Shown here: positions 10,248-22,936 of the stretch, piece after piece | Layout: each line of letters begins with the position of its first letter | Numbering within the stretch: position 1 is the first letter of the stretch | NCBI RefSeq assembly: GCF_010500815.1 | Contig: NZ_JAAAMG010000003.1 | Span: 186,001 to 250,000 of the forward strand | DNA from: Jiella pacifica | GTDB lineage: Bacteria; Pseudomonadota; Alphaproteobacteria; Rhizobiales; Rhizobiaceae | Direction of reading: 5' to 3' | DNA: 64,000 bases | Notes under the pieces: model-generated | Database searches by the model: none | The model's input: the letters and a program-made list of their open reading frames with translations, nothing else | What the model was told of the DNA's origin: nothing | Position numbers and translations under genes: made by a program

Positions 10248-11754
10248 GCTTCCCGCTCTCGGTCGCTTGCCTGGAATGAAGCCGGTCGCAGTCATCGACA
10301 TCGGCTCCAATTCCGTCCGTCTGGTGATCTACGAGGGTCTGGCGCGCTCGCTGACGGTGCTGTTCAACGAGAAGGTCCTGAGCGGTCTCGGCAAGGGGCT
10401 GGCCCAGTCCGGCCGGCTCGATGGCCAGGCGGTGGAAAGCGCCCTTGCGGCGCTGCGCCGCTTCGCCCTGCTCGCCAAGCAGGCGGGCGTCGAGGACGTC
10501 TATCCGATCGCCACGGCTGCCGCCCGCGAGGCGCAGAACGGGCCGGACTTCATCAAGGCGGCCGAGGCCGCGCTCGGTCGCGGGATCACCATCCTATCGG
10601 GGTCCGACGAGGCCGACGGGGCGGCCCATGGCGTGCTGGCCGGCTTCCACCGGCCCGAGGGCATCGTCGGCGACCTCGGCGGTGGCAGCCTCGAACTGAT
10701 CGAACTGACGGTGGAGGGCCTCGGCACCGGCATCACGACGCCGCTCGGCGGGCTTCGTCTGCGCGATCTGTCCGGCGGCGACCTCGCCAAGGCCCAGAGC
10801 ATCGCCGACAGCCACATCTCCTCCTCGAGCCTCGCCGGCAGGGGAGTGGGCCGGCCGTTCTACGCCGTCGGCGGCACCTGGCGGAACCTCGCCAAGCTTC
10901 ACATGGAGCAGCAGGGCTACCCGCTGCACGTGATGCACGCCTATGAGATCCCGACGGCGGGGCTCGACGGCTTCCTCGATGCCGTGGTCAAATCCGATCC
11001 GGAAAAGCTGCCCGGCATCGCGGCGGTTTCGAAGTCCCGGCGGGCGCTTCTCGCCTTCGGTGCCGTGACGCTGCGAAGCGTCATCCGCTTCGTCGAACCG
11101 GACAGGATCGTTCTGTCGGCCCTCGGCCTCCGGGAGGGGTTCCTCTACGCCAAGCTGAGCGAGGAGGAGCGCGCCAAGGACCCGCTACTCGAAAGCGCCC
11201 TGGAACTCGCCATCCTGCGGTCACGCTCGCCTCAGCATGCGCGCGAGCTGGTCGACTGGAGCCGCCGCAGCTTCGAGGCGCTTGGCATCGACGAGACCCC
11301 GGAGGAGGAGCGCTTGCGCATCGCCGCCTGTCTTCTCGCCGACATCGGCTGGCGCGCCCATCCGGACTATCGCGGCAAGCAGGCGCTGTCGATCATCGCC
11401 CATGCGGCGATGCCGGCGGTGGATCACCGCGGCCGGGCCTTTCTCGGCCTCACCAATTTCTACCGCCACGAGGGCAGCCTCGAACAGCAGCACATTCCCG
11501 AGCTGGAAACGCTTGCCGGCGACCGTCTGCTCAGGCGCGCCCAGATCCTCGCCCTCCTGTTCCGTGTGACCTACCTGTTGACCGCGTCGATGCCCGGCGT
11601 CCTCGACCAGTTCAAATGGGTGCAGGATCCACGCGGCGGCTTCACTCTGGCGATCCCGCCAGCTCTCGCCGATCTCATCGGCGAGCGGCCGGAAGGCCGG
11701 CTGCAGCAGTTCGCCAAGGTCGCCGGCCAGGCGCTGCGGATCGAGGCGCGCTGA
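10195..11754 (+). CDS. ppx: Exopolyphosphatase / Ppx-GppA phosphatase
   Basis: 519 residues if begun at the ATG at 10195, inside ppk1; the ATG at 10276 ([17 protein letters not shown]) gives the conserved N-terminus directly and is an equally good choice. ASKHA-fold motifs are [51 protein letters not shown] and [10 protein letters not shown]. The C-terminal third is an HD-like helical domain. It hydrolyses terminal phosphates of polyphosphate, and related proteins also hydrolyse pppGpp. The overlap with ppk1 ties synthesis and degradation of polyphosphate into one transcript. Confidence 0.94.
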   Translation: MLQDSSQDKRPSTAALTELPALGRLPGMKPVAVIDIGSNSVRLVIYEGLARSLTVLFNEKVLSGLGKGLAQSGRLDGQAVESALAALRRFALLAKQAGVEDVYPIATAAAREAQNGPDFIKAAEAALGRGITILSGSDEADGAAHGVLAGFHRPEGIVGDLGGGSLELIELTVEGLGTGITTPLGGLRLRDLSGGDLAKAQSIADSHISSSSLAGRGVGRPFYAVGGTWRNLAKLHMEQQGYPLHVMHAYEIPTAGLDGFLDAVVKSDPEKLPGIAAVSKSRRALLAFGAVTLRSVIRFVEPDRIVLSALGLREGFLYAKLSEEERAKDPLLESALELAILRSRSPQHARELVDWSRRSFEALGIDETPEEERLRIAACLLADIGWRAHPDYRGKQALSIIAHAAMPAVDHRGRAFLGLTNFYRHEGSLEQQHIPELETLAGDRLLRRAQILALLFRVTYLLTASMPGVLDQFKWVQDPRGGFTLAIPPALADLIGERPEGRLQQFAKVAGQALRIEAR

Positions 11755-11806
11755 AGCCAGGCGTCATGGTAAGCGCCGAGACGATGTCGGAACGAAAGGC
11801 TGCGTG

Positions 11807-12307
11807 ATGCAGACGATCGAGCTTTCCCCGACCGACACGATCCCCAACAACCCGTTGCCGCTTGTCGTCCTGCCGGGTGCGATCGCACCCGAGGCGGCAG
11901 AGCCCGAAGCCGTGATGGCGCGCCTTCAGCAGAACGGCTGGCAGGGCACCTGGGTCTACACCGTCTTCGACTATTGGCACTACCACGCCGAGGGCCACGA
12001 GGTTCTCGCCTGCGTCTCCGGCGAGGCGGTCATCGGCTTCGGCGGCGACGGCGACGGCGGAGCCGAGATCGCGATGAAGCCCGGCGACGTGGTGATCATT
12101 CCGGCCGGGGTCGGCCACAAGCGGCTGTCCGGCGGCGACGGCTTCCAGGTCGTGGGTGCATACCCGCCCGGCCAGAGCGGCGCCATCACCAAGGCGGGCG
12201 GCATGGCGATCGACGAGGCCGAGCGAAAGATCGCGACCTTGACGCTGCCGGATCGCGATCCCGTCAGCGGTGAGGCGCCCGGGGCGCTCGCCGCCTGGCG
12301 CGACTGA
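11807..12307 (+). CDS. Cupin-domain protein (YjlB-like)
   Basis: 166 residues from the ATG at 11807. The centre is a single small beta-barrel: HYHAEGHEVLACVSGEAVIGFGG is cupin motif 1 with two His and a Glu, and PGDVVIIPAGVGHKRL is motif 2 with the last His, so the metal-binding set H-H-E-H looks complete. The end QVVGAYPPGQSG is typical of YjlB-like cupins. The reaction is unknown. It lies 52 bases after ppx on the same strand and may be co-transcribed. Confidence 0.8.
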   Translation: MQTIELSPTDTIPNNPLPLVVLPGAIAPEAAEPEAVMARLQQNGWQGTWVYTVFDYWHYHAEGHEVLACVSGEAVIGFGGDGDGGAEIAMKPGDVVIIPAGVGHKRLSGGDGFQVVGAYPPGQSGAITKAGGMAIDEAERKIATLTLPDRDPVSGEAPGALAAWRD

Positions 12308-12533
12308 GGATCGGGGCGGCTTCGAGACCGCGGGCCCGGACTTTGCGGCGGCGGCCCGGTGCGCGGCAGGCGGAGCGGGACCGTATCGACGGCCGAGCAC
12401 CGGTCCGTCCGGCAGATCGTGGAAATAACTGACGGGAACGGCCAGTTTTTGCCGCTTCGCCCTTCCGCTTGGCGGCGAAGGATGAAATAGAGGGGGCCTC
12501 CGTGAACTCCCAGCCGCAAGTCAGTCCAGCCTC

Positions 12534-14345
12534 ATGTCCGTCGTCGATTCTCCCGTTTCTTCCGCTGCGACCACCGCATCGGAGGCGGAGGCGCCGCCCG
12601 AGCGGGAGGTGACGCTGAAGGTCATGCTGGTTCTTGCGCTCGTCGTCGGCATCGTCGCGGGCGTCGGTGCGATCTTCTTCAAATATCTGATCGCGGTCAT
12701 CTACAACCTCGCCTTCTACGGCGTCTTCACCCTCCACCTCGATCCGAACGCCTACGGGCCGCCAAGCCCGTGGGGCGCCGGCATTATCCTCGTTCCGGTG
12801 ATCGGCGGCCTCGTCGTCGTCTGGCTGGTGCGAAGCTTCGCGCCGGAGGCCAAGGGCCACGGCGTGCCGGAGGTGATGTTCGCGATCTACCACCAGAACG
12901 GCAACGTCCGCGGCGTCGTCGCCCTGGTGAAGTCGCTGGCCTCGGCGATCTCGATCGGCACCGGCGCCTCGGTCGGCCGCGAGGGGCCGATCATCCAGAT
13001 CGGCTCGTCCTTCGGTTCGACCTTCGCCCGGGCGCTGAACCTCGTCCAGCATCAGAAGATCACGCTTTTGTCGGCCGGCGCCGGCGCCGGCATCGCGGCG
13101 ACCTTCAACACCCCGCTCGGCGGCGTCCTGTTCGCCTCGGAAGTGTTGCTCCCGGAGGTCTCCACCCGCACCTTCCTGCCCGTCGTCGTGGCGACGGCGA
13201 CGTCGACCTATGTCTACCGCGCCGTGATGGGTGTCGAATCGGCCTTCGTGGTGCCCTTCGACGGGCTCGCCCAGGGGCATGTCGTCAACGGCGCGGAACT
13301 GCTTCTGGCAGCGCTTCTCGGCGTCCTCATGGGGCTGGCGGCCTGGGCCTTCGTCAAACTGCTCGCCAAAGCCGAGGACGTGTTCGAGGAATCGGGCATC
13401 AACCCCTATCTGCAGAACGTCATCGGCATGCTCTCCGTCGGCCTCCTCGGCTACGGCTTCCTGCAGTTCACCGGCCATTACCACGTCTACAGCGTCGGTT
13501 ATTCGACCATCCAGGACGTTCTCAGCGGCGGCATGACCACCGCCTGGCTGCTCTTGCTGCTGTTCGTCGGCAAGCTCTTCGCCACCTGCCTCAGCCTCGG
13601 CTCGGGGGCCTCCGGCGGCATCTTCTCGCCGAGCCTGTTCATGGGCGCGACGCTCGGCGGGGCGGTCGGGGTGGTCGGCGAGGCACTGCTTCCGGGCGCC
13701 GGCATCACGCCGACGACCTTCGCCATCATCGGCATGGGGGCCATGGTCGGCGGCGCCACCTCGGCGGCGATGACGGCGATCGTGATGATCTTCGAGATGA
13801 CGCGGGACTACGAGATCATCCTGCCGCTGGTGCTCTCCGTCGCGCTGGCGATCGGCGTTCGCCGGGCGCTGACCACCGCCGACATCTACACGATCAAGCT
13901 GCGCAACCGCGGCAAGCCGATCCCGACCGATCGCACCACCAACATGTTCCTGGTGCGCCAGGCGAGCGAGGTGATGTATCGCGACTTCGTCGTCCTGCCC
14001 GGCTCGATGACTGTCACCGAGGCGCTGAAGCAGATCGAGGTCCACAAGACCCGCGTCATCACCACCGACGGCACCCGCATCACCGGCTTCGTGCGCTTCG
14101 GCACGATCGCCTATCAGGCCGATCGCTTCGCTCGGCAGACGCTCGGCGACATCGCCTCGTCGGAGTTCATCATCGCGTCCAACGGCAACAACCTCAACAC
14201 CGTGATCACCCGGATGAACCGGCGGGGCCGAACCTATGCGATCGTCGTGCGCGAGAGCCGCGGTCTGCCCCGGCCGGAGGACATCGTCGGGATCATCGGT
14301 CGCGAGGAGATCGCCAACGCGCTGGTGCGCAACCATTACGGCTGA
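12534..14345 (+). CDS. clcA: ClC-family chloride channel/transporter with C-terminal CBS pair
   Basis: 603 residues. The ClC core has the three anion-path signatures: GHGVPE at the GSGIP position, GASVGREGPIIQ with the gating Glu, and LGSGASGGIFSPSLFMGA. About 10-12 hydrophobic helices span residues 25-445. After residue 455 comes a soluble part with two CBS-like repeats (VMYRDFVVLPGSMTVTEAL and LGDIASSEFIIAS), which in relatives bind adenine nucleotides. The gating Glu predicts a Cl-/H+ antiporter or channel in the inner membrane. A strong terminator follows at 14433. Confidence 0.93.
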   Translation: MSVVDSPVSSAATTASEAEAPPEREVTLKVMLVLALVVGIVAGVGAIFFKYLIAVIYNLAFYGVFTLHLDPNAYGPPSPWGAGIILVPVIGGLVVVWLVRSFAPEAKGHGVPEVMFAIYHQNGNVRGVVALVKSLASAISIGTGASVGREGPIIQIGSSFGSTFARALNLVQHQKITLLSAGAGAGIAATFNTPLGGVLFASEVLLPEVSTRTFLPVVVATATSTYVYRAVMGVESAFVVPFDGLAQGHVVNGAELLLAALLGVLMGLAAWAFVKLLAKAEDVFEESGINPYLQNVIGMLSVGLLGYGFLQFTGHYHVYSVGYSTIQDVLSGGMTTAWLLLLLFVGKLFATCLSLGSGASGGIFSPSLFMGATLGGAVGVVGEALLPGAGITPTTFAIIGMGAMVGGATSAAMTAIVMIFEMTRDYEIILPLVLSVALAIGVRRALTTADIYTIKLRNRGKPIPTDRTTNMFLVRQASEVMYRDFVVLPGSMTVTEALKQIEVHKTRVITTDGTRITGFVRFGTIAYQADRFARQTLGDIASSEFIIASNGNNLNTVITRMNRRGRTYAIVVRESRGLPRPEDIVGIIGREEIANALVRNHYG

Positions 14346-14432
14346 CGGCGGCGGCGAGCCTGAAACGGCGGCCGCTGCTTCCGGCTCCCGCTGCTTCCGG
14401 CTCGAAGTCACGGCACCGGAACGTCGCATCGA

Positions 14433-14470
14433 AAAGGCCCCTGAGATCGTCACCGATCTTCGGGGCCTTT
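14433..14470 (+). terminator. Rho-independent terminator after ClC gene
   Basis: AAAGGCCCC (then GATC) pairs with GATC and GGGGCCTTT across a short loop, and the right arm ends in TTT. It sits about 90 bases after the ClC stop, between that gene and the convergent methyltransferase, so it may act in both directions. Confidence 0.8.
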
Positions 14471-14581
14471 GCATTCACGTCTCGCGGAACCAAGCCGGAG
14501 AGGTGATCGCGCTGCGGCCGGCGGAGCGGCGAAACTCTAAAGGCCGCGCTTTTCCGGAGCCGACTTACGAGCGCCGGCGCG

Positions 14582-15628
14582 TCACTTCCGCCGCAGCGTC
14601 CCGTAGACGATGTTCCGGTTCTCGCCGTAAAAAACGTCGCAATCGAACTGATTGCGATCGACGCTCATGTTGATGATCTCCCACATGTCGTCGGCCGAGC
14701 GCAGGATCAGCTGCCAGTCCATGAAGGTTTCCATATAGCCGTCTGAGGTCACCTCGTCGCTGAAATTGGCGAACAGGAACTGCCCCCCCGGGCGCAGGAA
14801 CTCGGCCAGGCGCTGCAGGAGCTTCACAGCGATCTTCTGCTGCAGATAGTCGTAGAGCCCCGACGCGTAGACGAGATCGAACTGGCCGAGATCGTATGAG
14901 CGCTTGAGCAAGCCGAGCACCGAGCCGATCATCGGTTCGACCACCGCTCCGCCGACGTCCCGGGTCATGGTGCCGACGCTGACAGGATCCTGGTCGAGCG
15001 CCACCCAGCGCTTGATCCGATTGGCGGAAAGGCTCCGGCAGATCTGCGCCTCGCGCAGATGGCCGGCGGCCACGGCCAGGATCTCCGCCGTCCCGCCGGT
15101 GCGCTCCGCCGTCTCGTCGACGGTGCGTGCGAGGATCTCACAGCGTTCGCGACCGGCCGCGCAGGCCGGATCGTTGACCGTACACGCGTAGATTTCCTTG
15201 CCGAGCGCCGACGCTTCGCCGATATGCTCGTTCATGCTCGGGTGCTTGTAATAGATATCGAGAAGGCTGGCGTCTCCCGAATAGCCTCGCGGCTTGGTGA
15301 ACGACCAGTGCGTCAGCGGATCCTGGAACAGGAACTGCCCGACGGCGTGATTTTGGACGAACGGCACCAGCTTCTGCCAAACTGCCGTAGAGGAGGATCC
15401 GCGCACGCGGTGCAAATCGGCCACGAGCTTGGGGACGATTTTGACAGCTGGGGTGCTTTTCTCGAAGCTCTGCCGAGCAAGCTCAAGAATAATTGAAAGT
15501 TGACCAGCCGCTTCACGGAGATCGTCGTCCCCAGCCGCTTCAATCGCATCGAGGGAATGACGGTTGAAGAGCTCATTGGTGATAAGGCTATGTTCGTCGA
15601 AATTGACCAAAGACTTTGCTGCGACCAT
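14582..15628 (-). CDS. PhcB-like class I SAM-dependent methyltransferase
   Basis: 348 residues from the ATG at 15628, which is preceded by GGAGAG; nine in-frame codons upstream look untranslated. The N-terminal 90 residues are helical, then comes FTKPRGYSGDASLLDIYY, a signature of the PhcB / extracellular-factor methyltransferase group, followed by a Rossmann SAM domain (AEILAVAAGHLREAQ, VALDQDP, FDLVYASGLYDYL, LRPGGQFLFANF). PhcB of Ralstonia makes a 3-hydroxy fatty acid methyl ester quorum signal, but homologues are widespread and mostly uncharacterised, so a signalling role is only a possibility. It is divergent from the GGDEF-EAL gene across 242 AT-richer bases. Confidence 0.78.
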   Translation of the reverse strand: MVAAKSLVNFDEHSLITNELFNRHSLDAIEAAGDDDLREAAGQLSIILELARQSFEKSTPAVKIVPKLVADLHRVRGSSSTAVWQKLVPFVQNHAVGQFLFQDPLTHWSFTKPRGYSGDASLLDIYYKHPSMNEHIGEASALGKEIYACTVNDPACAAGRERCEILARTVDETAERTGGTAEILAVAAGHLREAQICRSLSANRIKRWVALDQDPVSVGTMTRDVGGAVVEPMIGSVLGLLKRSYDLGQFDLVYASGLYDYLQQKIAVKLLQRLAEFLRPGGQFLFANFSDEVTSDGYMETFMDWQLILRSADDMWEIINMSVDRNQFDCDVFYGENRNIVYGTLRRK

Positions 15629-15870
15629 GGTGGCTCTCCAAAACGGCAAGGGCACAATTGATTAAAACTTGAATTACATATTTAAGGAAGCATTAATATG
15701 GAAAATGGTTAAAATCGTCCCAACGAGGCGCGACCCCTCCGGCCGTTCAACGGTCGGTAAGGTTCGCTCGTTATGATCAGCCTGACTGGTGACAGTCGTC
15801 GCTCGCGCGGGCGGTCGCGCCGATATCGGCCTTTGCGACTTTCCTCTCTGGAAGACAAAAGGCGATCTGA

Positions 15871-17862
15871 ATGATCCAAGACGAGGAGGAACTTCGCAAC
15901 AAGGTCGAGTTGGCCCTTTCTCAGCGGCGGTGGGGGCGAGCCCTTCCGATCCTCTATCGGGAGTTCGAGGAGAGCAATGATCTGGTCGACCGCAAATCGG
16001 TGCGGTTCGGCATGCGAGCGGCTGTGGCCTGCTTTCTGCTTTTCGGCTGCTTCGATTTGTGGCTGTTTCCGGACGTCGGGCTCTACGGCGTTCTGACGCG
16101 GATGACGGTTGGTCTCGGGTTCCTGGCCATCGTCGAATGGCAGGTCTCGCACGAGCGCAGCATGCGCACCATCAATGCCACCTGCGCATCAAGTCTCGCT
16201 GTGGCGGCGCTTTGCTGGCTGTTGGTCGTCAGTCACACCAGCCACCAGACGAACTTTGCGAACTTCATGGTGTTCGGTACGGTATTCGTCCTCAGTTCCA
16301 GCTTGTTCTTCCGGATCCGGTTCTCGGTCGCTGCCTCGAGTTCGACGCTGATCACCTTGTTGTTTGCGTTTGCAGCGGTCAACGCCGATGTCGATGTCAG
16401 CTTCAAGGTCATTCTCGTCGTCTTCTTCTTCAACTTTCTCGGGCTTGCACTGTATCTGTCCTGGCAGCTGGCGGCCGAGCGATACGTCACATTCCTCAAT
16501 GCGACGCGCGCGCAACTCAACGAGATGGCCGACCGCGAGAAGGGGCTGCAGCTCGCCCGCATCGCCAACACCGACCATTTGACGGGGCTGAAGAATCGCC
16601 GCGCCGCCGTCCAGGAATACGACTCATTCCGCGAACGCTGGCTGCGGGACGGCAAGGCGATCGGCGTGCTTCTCGTCGACGTCGACCACTTCAAGGCCTA
16701 TAACGACCATTACGGCCACCAGTCGGGCGATCGTTGTCTGATCGATGTCGGGCACGCCCTGCAGGCCGCAGCCGCGAAGGCGGGCGGAATACTCGGCCGT
16801 TACGGCGGTGAGGAATTCCTCGCCTTCACGCATGTTTCCGATACCGACGAGCTGTATCAGTTTGCAGAGTCGCTTCGCAAAGCCGTCGAGGCGCTCGCCT
16901 TGCCGCATTCCCAGCGACGCGACAGCAGCAATGTTGTGACCGTCAGCATCGGCGCGAGCATCACCCGCACCGACGCCAATTCCCATCTCGACCGGATGTG
17001 CAGCGAGGCCGACAACGCGCTTTACTCGGCCAAGGCGAACGGCCGGAACGGCACCCATGTCTTCGATGCGGAAGCCTCGCTGACCGACAACGAAGACCGC
17101 AACCTGGCGGTCATTCTGGAACAGGCGGTGGAGCGCGATCACCTTTCCCTCGTCTACCAGCCGATCGTCGACGTCGAGCGGGGCGGGGTCCACGCGGTGG
17201 AGACCTTGATGCGCTTGCGGGGCCCGGACGGCGTGGCGATCTCGCCGGCGATCTTCATCCCGGTCGCCGAGCGGACCGGCGCGATCATCCAGCTGGGTCG
17301 CTGGGCGATCCGCACCGCCTGTTCCGAGATCCTCGCCGCCGGTGTCGCCAAGAAGGTGTCGGTGAACGTCTCGCCGGTCCAGCTTCGCGAGGCCAGTTTC
17401 GCGCTGTTCGTCGCCGGTGTCCTCACCGAAATGAAGCTGGCTCCCTCGGCTCTCGCGCTCGAGATCACCGAAGGATTCGACATCGCGTCCGATTCGAAGG
17501 TCCTGCAGACCGTGTCGGCGCTGCAAAGGATCGGCGTCGAGATCTGGCTGGACGACTTCGGCACCGGCTATGCGGGATTGTCCTGGCTGCAGGCGGTCGA
17601 GTTCACCCTGGTGAAGATCGACCAGCGCTTCCTGCACAATTGCGAGACCGAGGAGGGGGCGAAGTTCCTGCAGGACATTCTGCAGCTCGTCAGGAATCGC
17701 GGCCTGTCGGTCGTCCTCGAAGGTGTCGAGACGCAGGAGCAGATGGACTACATCAAGAAAGCGAACGTTCCCTTCGCTCAGGGCTTCTACCTCGGCCGAC
17801 CGGCACCCGTCGAAGGCCCGCTGGCAGCCCCGGGGATCGTGCACGCCACCAGGATGGGCTGA
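15871..17862 (+). CDS. Membrane-bound GGDEF-EAL protein (c-di-GMP turnover)
   Basis: 663 residues. After a short cytoplasmic helix, about six membrane segments fill residues 50-210 as a sensor. The GGDEF domain (about 225-400) keeps the active-site loop RYGGEEF near residue 311 and FDHFK-like DVDHFKAYND; no RxxD inhibitory site was seen just before the loop. The EAL domain (about 410-655) keeps NVSP, LEITEG, LDDFGTGYAGLSWL, KIDQRF, EGVET and AQGFYLGRP, but the signature EAL itself reads ETL (about residue 443). It could make and break c-di-GMP; the net activity cannot be told. It is divergent from the PhcB-like gene. Confidence 0.93.
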   Translation: MIQDEEELRNKVELALSQRRWGRALPILYREFEESNDLVDRKSVRFGMRAAVACFLLFGCFDLWLFPDVGLYGVLTRMTVGLGFLAIVEWQVSHERSMRTINATCASSLAVAALCWLLVVSHTSHQTNFANFMVFGTVFVLSSSLFFRIRFSVAASSSTLITLLFAFAAVNADVDVSFKVILVVFFFNFLGLALYLSWQLAAERYVTFLNATRAQLNEMADREKGLQLARIANTDHLTGLKNRRAAVQEYDSFRERWLRDGKAIGVLLVDVDHFKAYNDHYGHQSGDRCLIDVGHALQAAAAKAGGILGRYGGEEFLAFTHVSDTDELYQFAESLRKAVEALALPHSQRRDSSNVVTVSIGASITRTDANSHLDRMCSEADNALYSAKANGRNGTHVFDAEASLTDNEDRNLAVILEQAVERDHLSLVYQPIVDVERGGVHAVETLMRLRGPDGVAISPAIFIPVAERTGAIIQLGRWAIRTACSEILAAGVAKKVSVNVSPVQLREASFALFVAGVLTEMKLAPSALALEITEGFDIASDSKVLQTVSALQRIGVEIWLDDFGTGYAGLSWLQAVEFTLVKIDQRFLHNCETEEGAKFLQDILQLVRNRGLSVVLEGVETQEQMDYIKKANVPFAQGFYLGRPAPVEGPLAAPGIVHATRMG

Positions 17863-18608
17863 CCGACCTCGGCCTCGGCAGCCGCGCCGACGCCACGGCC
17901 GGCAAAGGGGGCTCCCGAACGCCGGCCAGTGTTCCGGCGACAGCAAGACATCGACGCCGGAGCCTTCTCGCAGCTTCCGTCTTGCGGTCGGCAACCGGGC
18001 CCGTCTCGGCTTGCGCAGCGAAGCACCGCTTCATGAGTAGGCCGGCACGTCCAAGCGAAGATCGAGCCCCTTTCGAGCGTGACGCGACCGAGGCAGCCTT
18101 TTATCGCTCGGCGGCCGCGTTGCATCGGGCGCTGCTGCGGCTTGCCGCGTGGCGTGGACGAGCGCTTCGCGCCTTTCCGAACACTGGCAGCGTTCCGCTG
18201 GCGACGCGGCACTGGGGAAGGGTGCCAGCGGCCGGATTGCGCCGCCGCGGCTCACCCGGCTTCGAGGGCGCCCTCGTCCCCTGCGGGCGCGAGTGGCGAG
18301 AGTGGCCCCCGGGATCGCCGGAGCGGCAAGGCTTCGCGGCGCGTGGAAAGACCGTGTCACGAGTGGGCACGCTGAGACGTTCGGCGGCAGACTCCGTCGC
18401 GGTCGGCGTTGCCGAGCCAGAGGCATGGCGAAATCGCGGCATCATACCCGGAGCAAGCGCGTCGGCTCTCTCGATCTCAGCCGCCGTTCCGGTTCGCTCG
18501 CGGCGGAAAACCAGGTCGGTGGTGCCATGCCTGCGGGCTACGCCGTCGTTCACGAGGCCTGCGGCGGCGATCCTCACCCTCGTGAGGATCGCCATCCGGG
18601 ATCGGCGG
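17863..18608. other. Non-coding or unrecognised stretch of about 750 bases
   Basis: Several open frames cross this GC-rich stretch on both strands, but all are Arg/Ala/Pro-rich without any family motif or good ribosome site. The only clear structure is the hairpin at 18566-18593. Confidence 0.5.
18566..18593 (-). terminator. Perfect 12-bp hairpin downstream of chemoreceptor gene
   Basis: GGCGATCCTCAC and GTGAGGATCGCC flank a CCTC loop, 15 bases beyond the stop of the chemoreceptor (which is read leftward). There is no T-run, so it is a terminator-like or 3'-stabilising stem. Confidence 0.55.
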
Positions 18609-21121
<2,513 letters not shown>

Positions 21122-22936
21122 ATGGCGAAAATGCGAAACGACAGTGGGATCGAACGCTTCGAGGCGGCGGCGCCGAGGCTCGTCGACGTCGCCATGGGCC
21201 GCGCCAAGGCCGATCTCGTCGTCCGGAACGCCCGCTGGGTGAACGTCCATTCCGGCGAGATCATTCCCGGAACCGACATCGCCGTCGTCGCCGGCCGCTT
21301 CGCCTATTGCGGGCCCGACGCCTCCCACGCGATCGGGCCCGGCACCGAGGTCGTCGATGCGGCGGGGCGCTACGTCGTGCCGGGGCTCTGCGACGCGCAT
21401 ATGCATGTCGAGAGTTCCATGGTGACGGTGACCGAATTCTGCCGCGCGGTCATTCCCCACGGCACGACGTCGATGTTCGTCGATCCGCACGAGATCGCCA
21501 ACGTCCTCGGCCTCGAGGGCGTCAGGCTGATGCATGACGAGGCGGCGAAGCAGCCGGTCAACGTCTGGGTACAGATGCCGTCCTGCGTGCCCTCGGCCCC
21601 GGGGCTGGAGGAGGGCGGCGCCACGCTCGGTCCGAAGGAGGTCGCCGAGGCGATGGGCTGGCCGTTGATCATCGGTCTCGGTGAGGTGATGAATTTTCCC
21701 GGCGTCGCCGCCAACGATCCGACCATGGTCGGCGAAATCGCCGCGACCCGCGCGGCCGGCAAGACCGTCGGCGGCCACTTTGCCTCGCCCGATCTCGGTC
21801 TCGCCTTCCACGGCTACGTGGCGGGCGGCGCCGAGGACGACCACGAAGGCACGCGGATGGAGGATGCGGCCGCGCGGGTGCGCCAGGGCATGAAGGCGAT
21901 GCTGCGGCTCGGCTCGGCCTGGTACGACGTCGCCGCGCAGGTCAAGGCGATCACCGAGATGGGCCTTGATTCCCGCCACTTCATTCTCTGCACCGACGAC
22001 TGCCATTCCGGCACGCTGGTGCGCGACGGCCACATGAACCGGGTGGTGCGCCATGCGATCGCGCAGGGGCTGAGGCCGATGACGGCGATCCAGATGGCGA
22101 CCGTCAACACCGCCGAGCATTTCAAGCTGGAGCGCGAGATCGGCTCGGTGACACCGGGCCGCCGCGCCGACTTCCTGATCGTTTCCGACCTTGCCGAATT
22201 CTCGATCGACGCCGTCTACGGCCGCGGGGTTCGCCTCGCCTCGGCAGGCCGGCTCGAGGCGGACATGCCGGCCCATGCCTATCCGAAGAGCGCGATCGAC
22301 ACGGTGAAGCTCGGGCGCGAACTCGTCGCCGAGGACTTCCGGGTGAAGGCGCCCGAGGGCGACGCGAACAGCGCCGAGGTGCGGGTTATCGGCGTCGTCG
22401 AGAACCAGGCGCCGACCCGGGCGATGACGGCGCATGTGCCGGTCGAGAACGGCATTGTCATGCCCGATCCGGACGCCGACGTCTGCCGCATCGCGCTCGT
22501 CGAGCGGCACCGGGCGAGCGGTGCGCTCACCAATGGCTTCGTCTCGGGCTTCGGCTATCGCGGGCACTGCGCCATGGCCTCGACCGTCGCTCATGACAGC
22601 CACCACATGATCGTCGTCGGAACCAGCGACACGGACATGGCACTCGCCGCCAATCGTCTCGGCGAGGTCGGAGGCGGCGTGGTGTTCTTCGCCGACGGCG
22701 AGGAGAAGGCACTGATCGAGATGCCCATTGCGGGCCTGATGTCGAACGAGCGGGCCGAGATCGTCGCCGCCAAGGCGGATCGGCTGATCGCCGCGATGGG
22801 CGCAGCCGGCTGCGGCCTCAACAACGCCTACATGCAGCACTCGCTGCTGGCGCTGGTGGTCATTCCGGCCCTGCGCATTTCGGACAAGGGCATCGTCGAC
22901 AGCGAGAACTTTCGGATCGTCGACCTGTTCGTTTGA
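21122..22936 (+). CDS. ade: Adenine deaminase
   Basis: 604 residues, the usual length for the Ade family of amidohydrolases. It deaminates adenine to hypoxanthine in purine salvage. The metal-binding start of the barrel is GLCDAHMHVESSMV, followed by GTTSMFVDPHEIANVLG, the conserved loop MPSCVPSAPGLEEGG, and the catalytic segment FILCTDDCHSGTLVRDGHMN. The C-terminal half has the family blocks GFGYRGHCAMASTVAHDSHH and GLNNAYMQHSLLAL. An ATG at 21122 follows a GGGGAACG site. It is a single gene. Confidence 0.96.
   Translation: MAKMRNDSGIERFEAAAPRLVDVAMGRAKADLVVRNARWVNVHSGEIIPGTDIAVVAGRFAYCGPDASHAIGPGTEVVDAAGRYVVPGLCDAHMHVESSMVTVTEFCRAVIPHGTTSMFVDPHEIANVLGLEGVRLMHDEAAKQPVNVWVQMPSCVPSAPGLEEGGATLGPKEVAEAMGWPLIIGLGEVMNFPGVAANDPTMVGEIAATRAAGKTVGGHFASPDLGLAFHGYVAGGAEDDHEGTRMEDAAARVRQGMKAMLRLGSAWYDVAAQVKAITEMGLDSRHFILCTDDCHSGTLVRDGHMNRVVRHAIAQGLRPMTAIQMATVNTAEHFKLEREIGSVTPGRRADFLIVSDLAEFSIDAVYGRGVRLASAGRLEADMPAHAYPKSAIDTVKLGRELVAEDFRVKAPEGDANSAEVRVIGVVENQAPTRAMTAHVPVENGIVMPDPDADVCRIALVERHRASGALTNGFVSGFGYRGHCAMASTVAHDSHHMIVVGTSDTDMALAANRLGEVGGGVVFFADGEEKALIEMPIAGLMSNERAEIVAAKADRLIAAMGAAGCGLNNAYMQHSLLALVVIPALRISDKGIVDSENFRIVDLFV

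Noticed and set aside
18031-18426. 131-codon minus-strand frame in the 17.9-18.6 kb gap
   Set aside because: Arg/Pro/Ser-rich with no motif and no ribosome site.
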